From Oceanobacillus sp. Castelsardo (lineage in GTDB: Bacteria > Bacillota > Bacilli > Bacillales > Amphibacillaceae): a stretch of 64,000 bases of DNA. The DNA is taken from assembly GCF_001659985.1 (NCBI RefSeq), contig NZ_LYCS01000002.1:310001-374000 (forward strand), given 5' to 3'. The notes below the pieces were generated by a model. It did no database searches and was not told where the DNA came from. It saw nothing but the letters and a program-made list of their open reading frames with translations. The position numbers and the translations under genes are program-made. Numbering within the stretch: position 1 is the first letter of the stretch; the number at the start of each line of letters is the position of its first letter. Shown piece after piece: positions 1 through 8,740 of this stretch.

Positions 1-378
1 CCACTCGTACCAGGTTATGTCAGTCATCAAATTATCGACGATCGTCATTCTGTATGGATTATCCATGGGGATATCGGAATTATGGAAAGAACGGTAGCAT
101 TAAATATAAAAATTGTAGAATGGATTGAGAATGAAACGATTATTTTCCAAGTAGCTACATCTAATGAAACATGTAAGGGGGAAGGCTGCTTTGAAGTAGA
201 AGCACTTAGCGATACAAGAAGCAAAATGAAAGGTTACCTCCAGGTTCATGTAAAAGGAATGGTCGGAACAATGGTTAACCCTGTATTAAAAACTCTTGTT
301 CCTAAGGTAGGCAAAGATTTTACAGATAAAATTGCTACAAATATAATGGAACGTGAAACAGCTAGAGCTACGATTTAA
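1..378 (+). CDS. SRPBCC/CoxG-like protein, C-terminal part
   Basis: The reading frame is open from the first base of the window, so the start lies upstream; an internal ATG at 82 is not the true start. About 125 residues are visible. The pattern of alternating strands and a glycine-rich segment near VKGMVGTMVNPVLKTLVPKV fits the C-terminal half of the SRPBCC/CoxG (carbon monoxide dehydrogenase subunit G-like) fold, a ligand-binding START-like domain of about 150 residues. No cox or xanthine dehydrogenase genes follow, so its partner is unknown. A strong hairpin follows the stop codon. The family call is by eye and moderately sure. Confidence 0.6.
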   Translation, partial: PLVPGYVSHQIIDDRHSVWIIHGDIGIMERTVALNIKIVEWIENETIIFQVATSNETCKGEGCFEVEALSDTRSKMKGYLQVHVKGMVGTMVNPVLKTLVPKVGKDFTDKIATNIMERETARATI

Positions 379-381
379 TAA

Positions 382-414
382 AATGCTTACTACATTTTTT
401 ATGTAGTAAGCATT
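382..414. terminator. Bidirectional terminator between convergent genes
   Basis: A 14-bp perfect inverted repeat (382-395 with 401-414) has a T-only five-base loop. It lies between the plus-strand CoxG-like gene and the minus-strand secreted protein gene, and could end both. Confidence 0.75.
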
Positions 415-419
415 AATAT

Positions 420-728
420 TTAATTGCTATGATGATGACTATGCTTTGTTTTCTCTAAAACAGTATTTGATCTTGTATGGTCATGCTTATCGCAATAAAA
501 AGTAATCGTTTTAATAACATGAGTTATTTGACATGTTCGATTCCGTTTTATGAAATTCTTCCAATATGAATATTCATGTGTTCCCCCATCTACTTCATGA
601 TAGTCAACACCATACTCCGCCCAGTTATGATGACTTTTTTCTGGTGTATCCGTAGCAGCATAAATACTTGATATACTAATAGTACTAAGCAACAGTACTG
701 TTCCTAATACTATTATCCACTTTTTCAT
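420..728 (-). CDS. Small secreted protein of unknown function
   Basis: The 102-residue product begins with a classical Sec signal peptide: MKK, a hydrophobic core at residues 4-22, and a likely signal peptidase cut after YAA (about residue 25). The mature part is about 77 residues, rich in His, Lys and Thr, with two cysteines (CQITHV and YCDKHDH) that could form a disulfide, and it ends in HSHHHSN. A GGTGTGGTG ribosome binding site precedes the ATG. I do not recognise the family. The histidines might bind metal, but this is only a guess. Confidence 0.6.
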   Translation of the reverse strand: MKKWIIVLGTVLLLSTISISSIYAATDTPEKSHHNWAEYGVDYHEVDGGTHEYSYWKNFIKRNRTCQITHVIKTITFYCDKHDHTRSNTVLEKTKHSHHHSN

Positions 729-785
729 CTTTTCACCACACCTAATTTATCGTTCTAGACATAATATGACTCAAAGATAGATTGT

Positions 786-1745
786 CTATTCAGAATCACT
801 TGGCCGATGATTCAGAAAGTTTTTATATGCAAATCCACGTACTTCTTCATCAGAATAATATTTTAATAACTCATTGATAAAGTTTTGATATTTAGATGAA
901 TTTTCTAAACCATTTACAAAAGTTGTAATTCCATCAAAATCAGAACCGAATCCAATTTGTTTCACTCCGCCTAGTGAACAGAAATAATCAATATGTTTAA
1001 TCAAGTCAGTCATGGTGGCCGCTTCTTTATCTTTATTAATAAAAGGTGGATTAAAGACAACATGGATTAGTCCATTTTTCTGAAACATTCCTATAATCTG
1101 GTCATCATCTAAATTTCTCGGATGATCACAAATTGCCTTGGCATTGGAATGGGTTGCTACTGGATAATCTGCAATCTCTAAAATATCCCAAAAAGCTTGA
1201 ACAGATGCATGGGATACATCACTTAATACGTGATTTTCATTATTTAACCTAATGATTTCTTCTCCTAGAAGCGTTAATCCTGCTCCACGAGGCTCCAAAA
1301 TCCCATCCGCACAATAATTAGCATAATTCCACGTCAATCCAACACTCTTAATTCCCAATCTGTATAGTTGTCTTAACTTCATAAGATCGTTACCAATCGC
1401 GTCTACCCCTTCCAATGCTAATACCGCACCAATTTCCCCTTCTTTTAGTAAATCTAAATCATTCCAACTTTTTATATGCTTCATTCTTGGATTTTTTCCT
1501 AGAACATCGGTATAAAAAATATCGACCTGTTCCAATGCATGCTGCCATTTTTCATCAGAAGGAACATCCGGGTCGATAAATATCGCAAAAAATTGAACCG
1601 CAACATTCCCTTGGATTAATCGGTTTATGTTTGTTTCAATTTTATCTGACGTTCTATAGTCAAACGGACCATTAAAATCAAACTGTCTTCTTTTACCTAG
1701 TTGTAATTTCATTAATGCATCACAATGGGTATCTATAATTTTCAA
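786..1745 (-). CDS. Membrane dipeptidase, peptidase family M19
   Basis: The product (319 residues, usual length for bacterial M19) is a renal-dipeptidase-like zinc enzyme that hydrolyses dipeptides. The metal ligands are visible: H7 and D9 in DTHCD, bridging E112 in ALEGVD, H179 in SDVSH, H199 in ATHSN and D269 in GFGSDFDG. The start is a TTG at 1743-1745 with AAAGGGG eight bases upstream; no in-frame ATG has a comparable site. It appears monocistronic. Bacterial members can also act on D-amino-acid dipeptides or beta-lactam-like compounds, so the natural substrate is open. Confidence 0.88.
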   Translation of the reverse strand: MKIIDTHCDALMKLQLGKRRQFDFNGPFDYRTSDKIETNINRLIQGNVAVQFFAIFIDPDVPSDEKWQHALEQVDIFYTDVLGKNPRMKHIKSWNDLDLLKEGEIGAVLALEGVDAIGNDLMKLRQLYRLGIKSVGLTWNYANYCADGILEPRGAGLTLLGEEIIRLNNENHVLSDVSHASVQAFWDILEIADYPVATHSNAKAICDHPRNLDDDQIIGMFQKNGLIHVVFNPPFINKDKEAATMTDLIKHIDYFCSLGGVKQIGFGSDFDGITTFVNGLENSSKYQNFINELLKYYSDEEVRGFAYKNFLNHRPSDSE

Positions 1746-1846
1746 GTAAAACGCCCCTTTTCCCTTCGTTTATCCAATCTTTATCCTTTCCTATTCACTA
1801 TTATTATATATTGAATCGAAACATGTAATGACCGAAGAAGAAAAAA

Positions 1847-1883
1847 TAAGTAATAGCCCCACTAATAGTGAGGCTATTACTTA
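1847..1883 (-). terminator. Terminator of the MbcS-like gene
   Basis: A 12-bp stem (1847-1858 with 1872-1883) is followed on the minus strand by a T-rich tail. It sits 18 bases after the stop codon of the synthetase gene. Confidence 0.75.
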
Positions 1884-1901
1884 CAAACCATCTTATTTAT
1901 T

Positions 1902-3473
1902 TTAGTTTTTCTCACGCTGTCTTAATTCTACACGCCTAATTTTACCCGAGGATGTTTTAGGTAATTCATCCACAAATTCAATTTTACGTGGATATTTATA
2001 TGGAGCTGTTAAAGCTTTTGTATGCTTCTGTAATTCATTCACAAGATTTGGATTCGTATGATCTACTCCATCTTGTAACACAATATAAGCTTTTACTACA
2101 TTTCCCCTTATTTCATCTGGACTTGCAATTACTGCACATTCTTTTACTACTTCATGTTTTACTAATGCGTCTTCCACTTCAAATGGTCCGATTGTATAAC
2201 CAGAGCTAACGATTATATCGTCATTTCTACCTTCAAACCAAAAATAGCCTTCTTCATCCATTTTAGCTTGATCCCCAGTGGTATAAAAGTTACCTCGACA
2301 CGCCTTTTTGAAGCGTTCTTCATCTTTATAATAACCTTTAAATAATGCTGGTGTGTCTAATGGAAGTGCAATGTCCCCTACTTTACCGGCAGGAACTGGA
2401 TTACCATCTTCGTCAATTAGTTGAACATTATTACCAGGTGTTGGCTTACCCATTGATCCAGGTTTTACTTTCATTCCCTTTAGGAATCCGAGAAGTAACG
2501 TATTTTCCGTTTGACCATATCCATCTCTAACCGTCACGTTAAAATACTTTTCAAACTGATCAATCACTTCACGGTTCAATGGTTCTCCAGCAGAAACCGC
2601 ACTATGCAAGGAGGCCAATTGGTAATCCTGTAAATTATCCAACTTAGCCATTAAACGGTATTCTGTAGGTGTACAGCAAAAAACGTTTATCTCATTTTTT
2701 TCAAGTAAATCTAAATATTTTTTTGGTTCGAATTTTCCGTTATAAACAAATCCTGTTGCCCCTGTTCCTAAGACAGATAACAATGGACTCCAAACCCATT
2801 TTTGCCAGCCAGGTGCTGCTGTAGCCCAGACGGTATCCCCTTCTTGGATTGCTAACCAGTGTCGCGGTGCTGTTTGCATATGAGCATATCCCCATGCATG
2901 TGTATGCATAACTGCCTTTGGATTACCAGTTGTTCCAGAAGTATAAGGCAAAAAAGCTAAGTCTTCGTTGGTAGTAGTAACTATTTCTAATTCATCCGAT
3001 GCAGTTTCTTGTAAATCAATAAGATCAAACCAATCTTCAACAGAATCCCCGTGTGTAAATTTAATAAGTTGATTATATTCATCTATATTATAAAATTGTG
3101 AAACACAGGAATTACTACACACCACACCTTTTACTTCTCCATGAGTGATGCGGTATTGTAGGTCTTTTGTTCGTAACATTTCTGAACAAGGAATAATAAT
3201 GATACCCGTTTTCAACGCAGCAATATAAACCTCATATGTTTCAATAATACGAGGCATCATGACTAATATCTTATCCCCTTTTTTAAAACCATGTTCTAAT
3301 AATATATTTCCAATTTTATTCGCATTTTTAACTAAATTTTCATATGTAATTTCTTTTCGGTTACCTTTATCGTCTTCCCAAATAATAGCCTTTCTATTTG
3401 GCTCTTTTGTATATTTTTCAAATTCCATTACAATATTATAATTTTCAGGTGCTATTAAATTTACTTGAGACAT
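1902..3473 (-). CDS. mbcS: AMP-forming acyl-CoA synthetase, MbcS/YtcI type
   Basis: This 523-residue ANL-superfamily ligase activates a short or branched carboxylic acid through an acyl-adenylate to acyl-CoA. It shows the P-loop YTSGTTGNPKAV, the YGQTE motif, TGD and the C-terminal PKTSSGKIRR with the catalytic lysine. Overall it follows the medium-chain/acetyl-CoA synthetase branch and most resembles Bacillus YtcI, called methylbutyryl-CoA synthetase MbcS in related bacteria. A strong AGGAGG site precedes the ATG. An extended -10 box and an inverted repeat lie just upstream. The paralogue assignment is from memory and the true substrate is unproven. Confidence 0.75.
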   Translation of the reverse strand: MSQVNLIAPENYNIVMEFEKYTKEPNRKAIIWEDDKGNRKEITYENLVKNANKIGNILLEHGFKKGDKILVMMPRIIETYEVYIAALKTGIIIIPCSEMLRTKDLQYRITHGEVKGVVCSNSCVSQFYNIDEYNQLIKFTHGDSVEDWFDLIDLQETASDELEIVTTTNEDLAFLPYTSGTTGNPKAVMHTHAWGYAHMQTAPRHWLAIQEGDTVWATAAPGWQKWVWSPLLSVLGTGATGFVYNGKFEPKKYLDLLEKNEINVFCCTPTEYRLMAKLDNLQDYQLASLHSAVSAGEPLNREVIDQFEKYFNVTVRDGYGQTENTLLLGFLKGMKVKPGSMGKPTPGNNVQLIDEDGNPVPAGKVGDIALPLDTPALFKGYYKDEERFKKACRGNFYTTGDQAKMDEEGYFWFEGRNDDIIVSSGYTIGPFEVEDALVKHEVVKECAVIASPDEIRGNVVKAYIVLQDGVDHTNPNLVNELQKHTKALTAPYKYPRKIEFVDELPKTSSGKIRRVELRQREKN

Positions 3474-3491
3474 GCACGATCCTCCTATAAT

Positions 3492-3508
3492 TTAGCACTA
3501 GATGCTAA
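3492..3508. promoter_or_regulatory. Candidate operator, inverted repeat
   Basis: TTAGCA-ctaga-TGCTAA forms a perfect 6-bp dyad between the proposed -10 box of the synthetase gene and its ribosome binding site, a usual place for a repressor site. Confidence 0.4.
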
Positions 3509-3517
3509 TTCCTAACT

Positions 3518-3526
3518 ATTATATCA
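3518..3526 (-). promoter_or_regulatory. Extended -10 promoter element of the MbcS-like gene
   Basis: On the minus strand TGATATAAT is a perfect -10 box with the TGn extension; the -35 region is poor, as is common for extended -10 promoters. The predicted start point falls just before the inverted repeat at 3492-3508. Confidence 0.45.
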
Positions 3527-3638
3527 GACGATAAGCTCTTAAGAAAGCAAGAAAACTTAATAAGACCAGAACTAACATATTTATCCTTAATCTTGAAATA
3601 CTAAAAGAAAAAGGAATTACTATATAGGAGACGTGTAA

Positions 3639-5060
3639 ATGCCGGATTTTTTAAATTATACCGTTTTTGTAATGATTTTCATTTTATTTGCATTTTTTAT
3701 CTTTATACTTTTCGGTTGGCGTTGGATCATGAAAAAAATTACCAAATCAGTAGCAAAAATAGTTTTATCGGATAGTTATCAAGAAAACATTATTGAATTA
3801 ATGCCTGGTCTTAGACATATGGGAATTCAGAATATGATAGAAAATAGCTTAAGATCTGAATCAGGTGATGTACTTCATCGACCACTCGGTTCATCTAAAA
3901 AATGGCCACATCTGGATTCTATTACCTTTATCCCAACACAAATCCTTCCGCCCCTTATTGATGGAGAGGAAGATGTTGATGTAGCAACTACTATTGGACC
4001 AAGAGCAAAAAAACCGTTAAAAATCCAAATACCACTTATGATAAGTGGTATGGCTTATGGTATCGCGCTTAGTGAACAAGTGAGACTAGCTTTAGCTGAG
4101 GCCGCAAAAACAACAGGCACTGCAATTAATTCAGGTGAGGGAGGAATAATGCAGGAGGAATTAGACACTGCCGGAAAATATATTTTACAATTTGCTAAAA
4201 CGGAATGGTCTAAGGAAACGAAGAAAATAAAACGTGCGGATATGATTGAAATCAAATTTGGCCAGGGTGCGCTTTTTGGAGTAGGAGCCAAAATATCTCC
4301 CGAAAATTTAACAGGAAATGCTCGTCAAGTAATGGGGCTTAAAGAAGATGAAGATGCTGTTATTTTTGATAACTTCTTTGAAAATCAAACTTTGAAAGAT
4401 TTAAAAGATTTAATAGATGAACTCCGGAAAATCACTGGTGGTGTTCCAATCGGTGCGAAAATTGGTGCAGGTGGCAAGATTGAACAAGATATTGATTATC
4501 TATTAGAAATAGGTGTGGATTATATCGCAATTGATGGTGGCCAAGCGGCAACTCTTGGGGCACCACCCATTTTAACTGATGATATGGGTATCCCTTCATT
4601 ACATGCGATAATCCGTGCTGTGAACCATTTGGAAGAAAGAAAGAAGAGAGACCAAATTAGTTTAATTGTTTCTGGAGGAATGCTAATACCGGGACATTTT
4701 TTAAAAATGCTCGCACTTGGTGCAGATGCTATTTATGTAGGTTCGGCGATGTTGTTTGCAGTGGCACATGGCCAATCGTTAAATGCGCTTCCTTTTGAAC
4801 CACCAACTCAGGCGGTATGGAATCAGGGGAAGTTTAAAGACCAATTTAAGGCAGAGGAAGGAGCAAAAACAGCGGAAAGTTTTTTAACTTCTAGTATTGA
4901 AGAAATGAAAATGGCGTTAAGAGCAATGGGAAAGCGTTCTTTAAACGAATTAACCAAGAAGGATTTAGTATCCTATGACGAACATGTAGCCAAAATGGTT
5001 GGAATACCTTATTCATTTAAAGCTTGGGAAGAAGAACAACAACAGATTGAGAAAGGATAG
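3639..5060 (+). CDS. FMN-binding glutamate synthase family protein
   Basis: The 473-residue product has an N-terminal membrane helix (about residues 7-30) followed by a glutamate-synthase central/FMN TIM-barrel domain. Typical segments are LMISGMAYGIALS, NSGEGG, KFGQGALFGVGAKI, GAKIGAGG and AIDGGQAATLGAPP. It lacks the glutamine amidotransferase domain and the alpha-subunit C-terminal helix of true GltB. It resembles YerD-type proteins of Bacillus, whose reaction is not settled. TATAGGAG gives a good ribosome binding site. It is divergent from the synthetase gene. Confidence 0.8.
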   Translation: MPDFLNYTVFVMIFILFAFFIFILFGWRWIMKKITKSVAKIVLSDSYQENIIELMPGLRHMGIQNMIENSLRSESGDVLHRPLGSSKKWPHLDSITFIPTQILPPLIDGEEDVDVATTIGPRAKKPLKIQIPLMISGMAYGIALSEQVRLALAEAAKTTGTAINSGEGGIMQEELDTAGKYILQFAKTEWSKETKKIKRADMIEIKFGQGALFGVGAKISPENLTGNARQVMGLKEDEDAVIFDNFFENQTLKDLKDLIDELRKITGGVPIGAKIGAGGKIEQDIDYLLEIGVDYIAIDGGQAATLGAPPILTDDMGIPSLHAIIRAVNHLEERKKRDQISLIVSGGMLIPGHFLKMLALGADAIYVGSAMLFAVAHGQSLNALPFEPPTQAVWNQGKFKDQFKAEEGAKTAESFLTSSIEEMKMALRAMGKRSLNELTKKDLVSYDEHVAKMVGIPYSFKAWEEEQQQIEKG

Positions 5061-5082
5061 ATGAAGTTGTGTCTATCCTTTC
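5051..5082 (+). terminator. Terminator overlapping the end of the glutamate-synthase-family gene
   Basis: GAAAGGATAG (5051-5060, including the stop codon) pairs with CTATCCTTTC (5073-5082) and is followed by TTTGATTATT. Confidence 0.7.
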
Positions 5083-5239
5083 TTTGATTATTATTAATCC
5101 ACTTTGTGCATTATCTTTTTCTTTCTCTTTCGAAAAAAGATAGAAAATATTCTCAATTTGTAGGGGAATTGTCAAACTATGATTGTTTTTTTAAGCTATA
5201 ATTAAAATGTATACCTTTCCACATTTAGGGGGTGAAACA

Positions 5240-6952
5240 ATGAACCATAAGATAGAGCTAGAAAAAGCGTTACGAAAGCTAAAAGATATAGAATTAGCTT
5301 TGAATGAATCATCCATTGTTGCCATTACCGATAACAGAGGGATCATTCAATTTGCAAATGATAAATTTTGTAATATGTCAAAATACAGTAGAAATGAATT
5401 AATAGGAAGTCGACAAAATATCGTTAACTCAGGACATCATAGCCAAGATTTCTTCAAAGAAATGTGGAGAACAATTGGTAGGGGAAAGGTATGGAAAGGC
5501 GAAATAAAGAATAAAGCAAAAGACGGAACTTATTATTGGGTAGATACTACCATTGTCCCTTTCTTAAAAGAAAATGGAAGGCCTTATCAATATATTTCTA
5601 TTCGACATGACATTACGAAGCGAATAGAATATGAAGAAACGATTAAACAAATGGCATACTATGACCCTTTGACTTTATTACCTAATCGAAATTTATTAAA
5701 CGAATGGTTAAATGAGTACGTAAATAAAGAAGGTAAACTTGCTGTTCTATTTCTTGATATCGATCGTTTTAAATCAATCAATGACAATTATGGTCACAGA
5801 ACAGGAGATATGATTCTAAAAGAACTTGCCAAAAGATTGCAAACCTGTATTCGCACATCCGATCTCATTGTACGACAAGGAGGAGATGAATTTGTCATCT
5901 TCCTTACAGATGTAGATAATAAAGATGATATTTTAAAAGTAGTACAGAGAATTAAGAAGCAATTTAACGTACCATTTACCGTAAATGGAAATAAGATCAT
6001 TGCTACTACTAGTATTGGGATTAGCCTAGAAAAAATGAGCCAATATGAAAGTGATTACTTAGATTTAGTAGAGGAAATGATTAGACAAGCCGACACAGCA
6101 ATGTACCACGCCAAACAAAATGGAGGTAATTCGCACTGCTTTATTTCAGATGACCAAAATGACGAATTGAGACGTTATTATCAATTAGAACAAGAAATAA
6201 AGCACGCACTAGAAGAGGACGAATTTTCTATTGTCTATCAACCACTTATCAATCTCAGAAATGATAAAATAACTGGTGTCGAAGCATTGCTTAGATGGAA
6301 TAATGAAAAACTAGGTTCGGTATCACCAGGTGAATTCATTCCTTTACTAGAAGAATTAGGACTCATTATTCCAGTGGGAAACTGGGTTTTACAATCTGTT
6401 TGTGATCAAATGGTTTCTTGGCATAAAAAGGGGTTCTCGATTGATAGAGTAGCCGTAAACGTTTCGCCAATCCAATTTGTAAATCAAAGTTTTGTACATG
6501 ATGTTAAGGAAATTATAAGGGAAACCAAAATGGACCCTGTATGGTTAGAGTTGGAAATAACGGAAGGGACAATCCTCAACATAGATAAAGTGGAGAAAAC
6601 ACTCAAAGAATTAAGAGATTTGGGAGTCCATATATCTATCGATGACTTCGGAACTGGGTATTCCTCCTTAAATTATTTAAAACGTTTACCAATAAATACG
6701 TTGAAAATTGATCAATCATTTATACGGGACTTAGACGTGAATGATGAAGTCATTGTCAATACCATTATAACAATGGCAAAAAACTTGCAATTTAATATAA
6801 TTGCTGAGGGGATTGAAACAGATTACCAACTTTCCTATCTTAAAGATCAAGATTGTCACGAAGGTCAAGGGTATTACTTTAGCAAACCAATTGACGCACG
6901 TGAGCTTGAACAAGCTTACAAATGTACAAGTCTTAAACCAAATGCTATTTAG
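5240..6952 (+). CDS. PAS-GGDEF-EAL cyclic-di-GMP enzyme
   Basis: The 570-residue protein carries a PAS sensor domain (about 20-128), a diguanylate cyclase domain with intact GGDEF at 214-218 and a product-inhibition I-site RTSD at 205-208 exactly five residues before it, and an EAL phosphodiesterase domain with E348-A-L, the NVSP asparagine, ELEITE, IDDFGTGYSS, the KID lysine and AEGIE. Both catalytic sites look intact, so it could make and break cyclic di-GMP. No membrane segment is seen, suggesting a cytosolic ligand or redox sensor. The start is the ATG at 5240 after AGGGGGTGAAACA; the ATG at 5207 lacks a ribosome binding site. Confidence 0.9.
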   Translation: MNHKIELEKALRKLKDIELALNESSIVAITDNRGIIQFANDKFCNMSKYSRNELIGSRQNIVNSGHHSQDFFKEMWRTIGRGKVWKGEIKNKAKDGTYYWVDTTIVPFLKENGRPYQYISIRHDITKRIEYEETIKQMAYYDPLTLLPNRNLLNEWLNEYVNKEGKLAVLFLDIDRFKSINDNYGHRTGDMILKELAKRLQTCIRTSDLIVRQGGDEFVIFLTDVDNKDDILKVVQRIKKQFNVPFTVNGNKIIATTSIGISLEKMSQYESDYLDLVEEMIRQADTAMYHAKQNGGNSHCFISDDQNDELRRYYQLEQEIKHALEEDEFSIVYQPLINLRNDKITGVEALLRWNNEKLGSVSPGEFIPLLEELGLIIPVGNWVLQSVCDQMVSWHKKGFSIDRVAVNVSPIQFVNQSFVHDVKEIIRETKMDPVWLELEITEGTILNIDKVEKTLKELRDLGVHISIDDFGTGYSSLNYLKRLPINTLKIDQSFIRDLDVNDEVIVNTIITMAKNLQFNIIAEGIETDYQLSYLKDQDCHEGQGYYFSKPIDARELEQAYKCTSLKPNAI

Positions 6953-6977
6953 AAAATAGAACAGCAATAATTTTACT

Positions 6978-7012
6978 AGGCATTCGCTTTTAGGGTCAGC
7001 GAATGCCTTTTA
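6978..7012 (+). terminator. Terminator of the cyclic-di-GMP gene
   Basis: AGGCATTCGCT (6978-6988) pairs with AGCGAATGCCT (6998-7008), followed by TTTAT. Confidence 0.75.
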
Positions 7013-7084
7013 TGCAAGAATGTTTGGACGGTAAAACGCTTGACTTCGAGGAGGAAGTTTTCATACACCCCTACCGATTATGAT

Positions 7085-8476
7085 TCAATCCGCTATTCGA
7101 AAACGAAACGGATTAATCCTTTCCCATGCATATCCAACCTGAAGTATTTGTTTTTCAGAAAGGTGATTTCCAATGAATTGCATGCCAACTGGAAGTCCTT
7201 TTTGGTCAAATCCCATTGGCACTGCTAGGCTTGGTAGCCCCGTTAAATTGACAGGAACAGTAAATGGTAAACAGCGTCTAATAACTTCCAAATTTTGGTC
7301 GACCCAATTCTGCGCGAACGCTGGGGTTGTGATAGGTATTGTCGGACCGAGGAGGATATCGATATCCTTAAAGGTATTATGAAATGCTTCCACCATCTTC
7401 CTCCGGGCTTGTTGGGCTTTGACGTATTGTGGTGTATTTGTTAACGTACCAGATAGAAGGAAAATTCGATTATCTGCTCCGTAATCCTCTACATGAGTCT
7501 GTAGCCACTCATAATGAAAAGTAGAAGCTTCTCCCGATACAGTCACATAACCAGAAAATGTTGCCATCGATAATTCAGGAATTTCTATTTCTCTTAATTC
7601 AGCTCCTAACCCTTTTAGTGTTGTTATAGCATTTTTAAAAAGCTTTTCTACATCTGATTCTAATCCTTCAAGATAGTACTTAGGAATACCAATTTTTACT
7701 CCTCTCATCCCTTTATTTAAGTCTTCGGTGTAATTAGGAATAGGTACATGAATGCTTGCTGGATCATCTGCATCAAACCCTGCCATAACATCAAGCATTA
7801 ACGCCAAATCTGAAACCGATCGTGCCATCGGACCAGCATGATCCAATGACCAAGCTGAAGGAATTACCCCATAGGTACTAACAAGCCCATAGGTTGGCTT
7901 TAACCCATAAATACCACACATAGCAGCTGGTAAGCGAATAGATCCAAATGTATCTGTTCCAGTTACAAGTGTTGCTAGCCCAGCTGCTAAGGCAGCACTG
8001 CTACCACCACTTGAACCACCTGGCATATATTGAATGTTCCATGGATTTCGTGTAGTGCCAAAGGTTTGATTAGTACCGGTGGATCCGAGGGCTAACTCAT
8101 GCATATTTAGCTTTCCTAACATAATCCCACCTGCAGCTAACAATTTTTCTACCGTTGTTGCAGTTTTGTCAGGTATGAAATCAACAAAAAGCTTTGAACC
8201 AGCTGTCGTGCGTATGCCTTTTGTATCGAAATTATCCTTGATACCGATTGGAATTCCGTGAAGAGGTCCTTTATATCGCCCATACATAATTTCAGTTTCA
8301 GCTTTACCAGCTTGTTTAAGGGCTAATTCATGAAGAGGGGTAATATACGAATGGATGGTTGGATCAATTGTATCTATACGGTTTAATATATGTTTTGTCA
8401 ATTCTACTGGGGATAATTGCTTAGCTTTAATTAAAGGAGCAAGGTCACTAGCAGTAAAAAAACCTAGATCTGTCAT
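7085..8476 (-). CDS. Amidase signature family hydrolase
   Basis: This 463-residue protein belongs to the GatA/amidase-signature family. The Ser-cisSer-Lys triad is visible as K80 (IGIKDN), S155 (GGSSGGSS) and S179 (DTFGSIR), with the same spacing as GatA. The usual DTGGS is DTFGS here, placing a phenylalanine two residues before the nucleophile. It overlaps by four bases with the upstream gene for a small GatC-like protein, so the two are translationally coupled. There is no gatB nearby, so this is more likely a catabolic amidase acting on a small amide or ureide than the tRNA amidotransferase. The substrate is unknown. Confidence 0.85.
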   Translation of the reverse strand: MTDLGFFTASDLAPLIKAKQLSPVELTKHILNRIDTIDPTIHSYITPLHELALKQAGKAETEIMYGRYKGPLHGIPIGIKDNFDTKGIRTTAGSKLFVDFIPDKTATTVEKLLAAGGIMLGKLNMHELALGSTGTNQTFGTTRNPWNIQYMPGGSSGGSSAALAAGLATLVTGTDTFGSIRLPAAMCGIYGLKPTYGLVSTYGVIPSAWSLDHAGPMARSVSDLALMLDVMAGFDADDPASIHVPIPNYTEDLNKGMRGVKIGIPKYYLEGLESDVEKLFKNAITTLKGLGAELREIEIPELSMATFSGYVTVSGEASTFHYEWLQTHVEDYGADNRIFLLSGTLTNTPQYVKAQQARRKMVEAFHNTFKDIDILLGPTIPITTPAFAQNWVDQNLEVIRRCLPFTVPVNLTGLPSLAVPMGFDQKGLPVGMQFIGNHLSEKQILQVGYAWERINPFRFRIAD

Positions 8477-8661
8477 AGCAACAGCCTCTTATCAACAACC
8501 GTAATTGGTACTTTTTGATTTAGATTAGGGGAGATTTTTTTTAGATTTCTCTCAGCATAATTGATTGTAAGAAGGGTGTTTTGAATATGCAAAATGTCAG
8601 CATCGTAGATAGGTAAACCTTGTTGATATAAGCTTTGCTTTATAAAATTTGTATCATTCAT
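8473..8661 (-). CDS. Small GatC/AtzG-like amidase partner
   Basis: The 62-residue product has a GLPI motif, a helical middle with INYAERNL, and an ending VDKRLLL. This layout matches the short GatC-like accessory subunits (such as AtzG with the amidase AtzE) that stabilise amidases. It has a strong GGGAGG ribosome binding site and its stop overlaps the amidase start (ATGA). The similarity is judged by pattern and context only; as a family it is weakly conserved. Confidence 0.55.
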   Translation of the reverse strand: MNDTNFIKQSLYQQGLPIYDADILHIQNTLLTINYAERNLKKISPNLNQKVPITVVDKRLLL

Positions 8662-8693
8662 TTAACTTACCTCCCATTTAGGTTTATATGAAA

Positions 8694-8727
8694 TTACAGG
8701 GAAATAACTATAGTTATCTCCCTGTAA
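8694..8727 (-). terminator. Terminator of the catalase gene
   Basis: A 17-bp near-perfect inverted repeat (8694-8710 with 8711-8727) lies 14 bases after the catalase stop codon. Confidence 0.7.
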
Positions 8728-8740
8728 ATAATAAACAGTA

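Noticed and set aside
5112-5152. Hairpin TATCTTTTT/AAAAAAGATA before the cyclic-di-GMP gene
   Set aside because: Weak A/T-only stem with a long loop; likely chance in AT-rich DNA and not needed beyond the terminator at 5051-5082.
7085-8661. Glu-tRNA(Gln) amidotransferase GatCA
   Set aside because: No gatB is adjacent and the small partner is shorter and different from true GatC; a catabolic amidase pair fits better.
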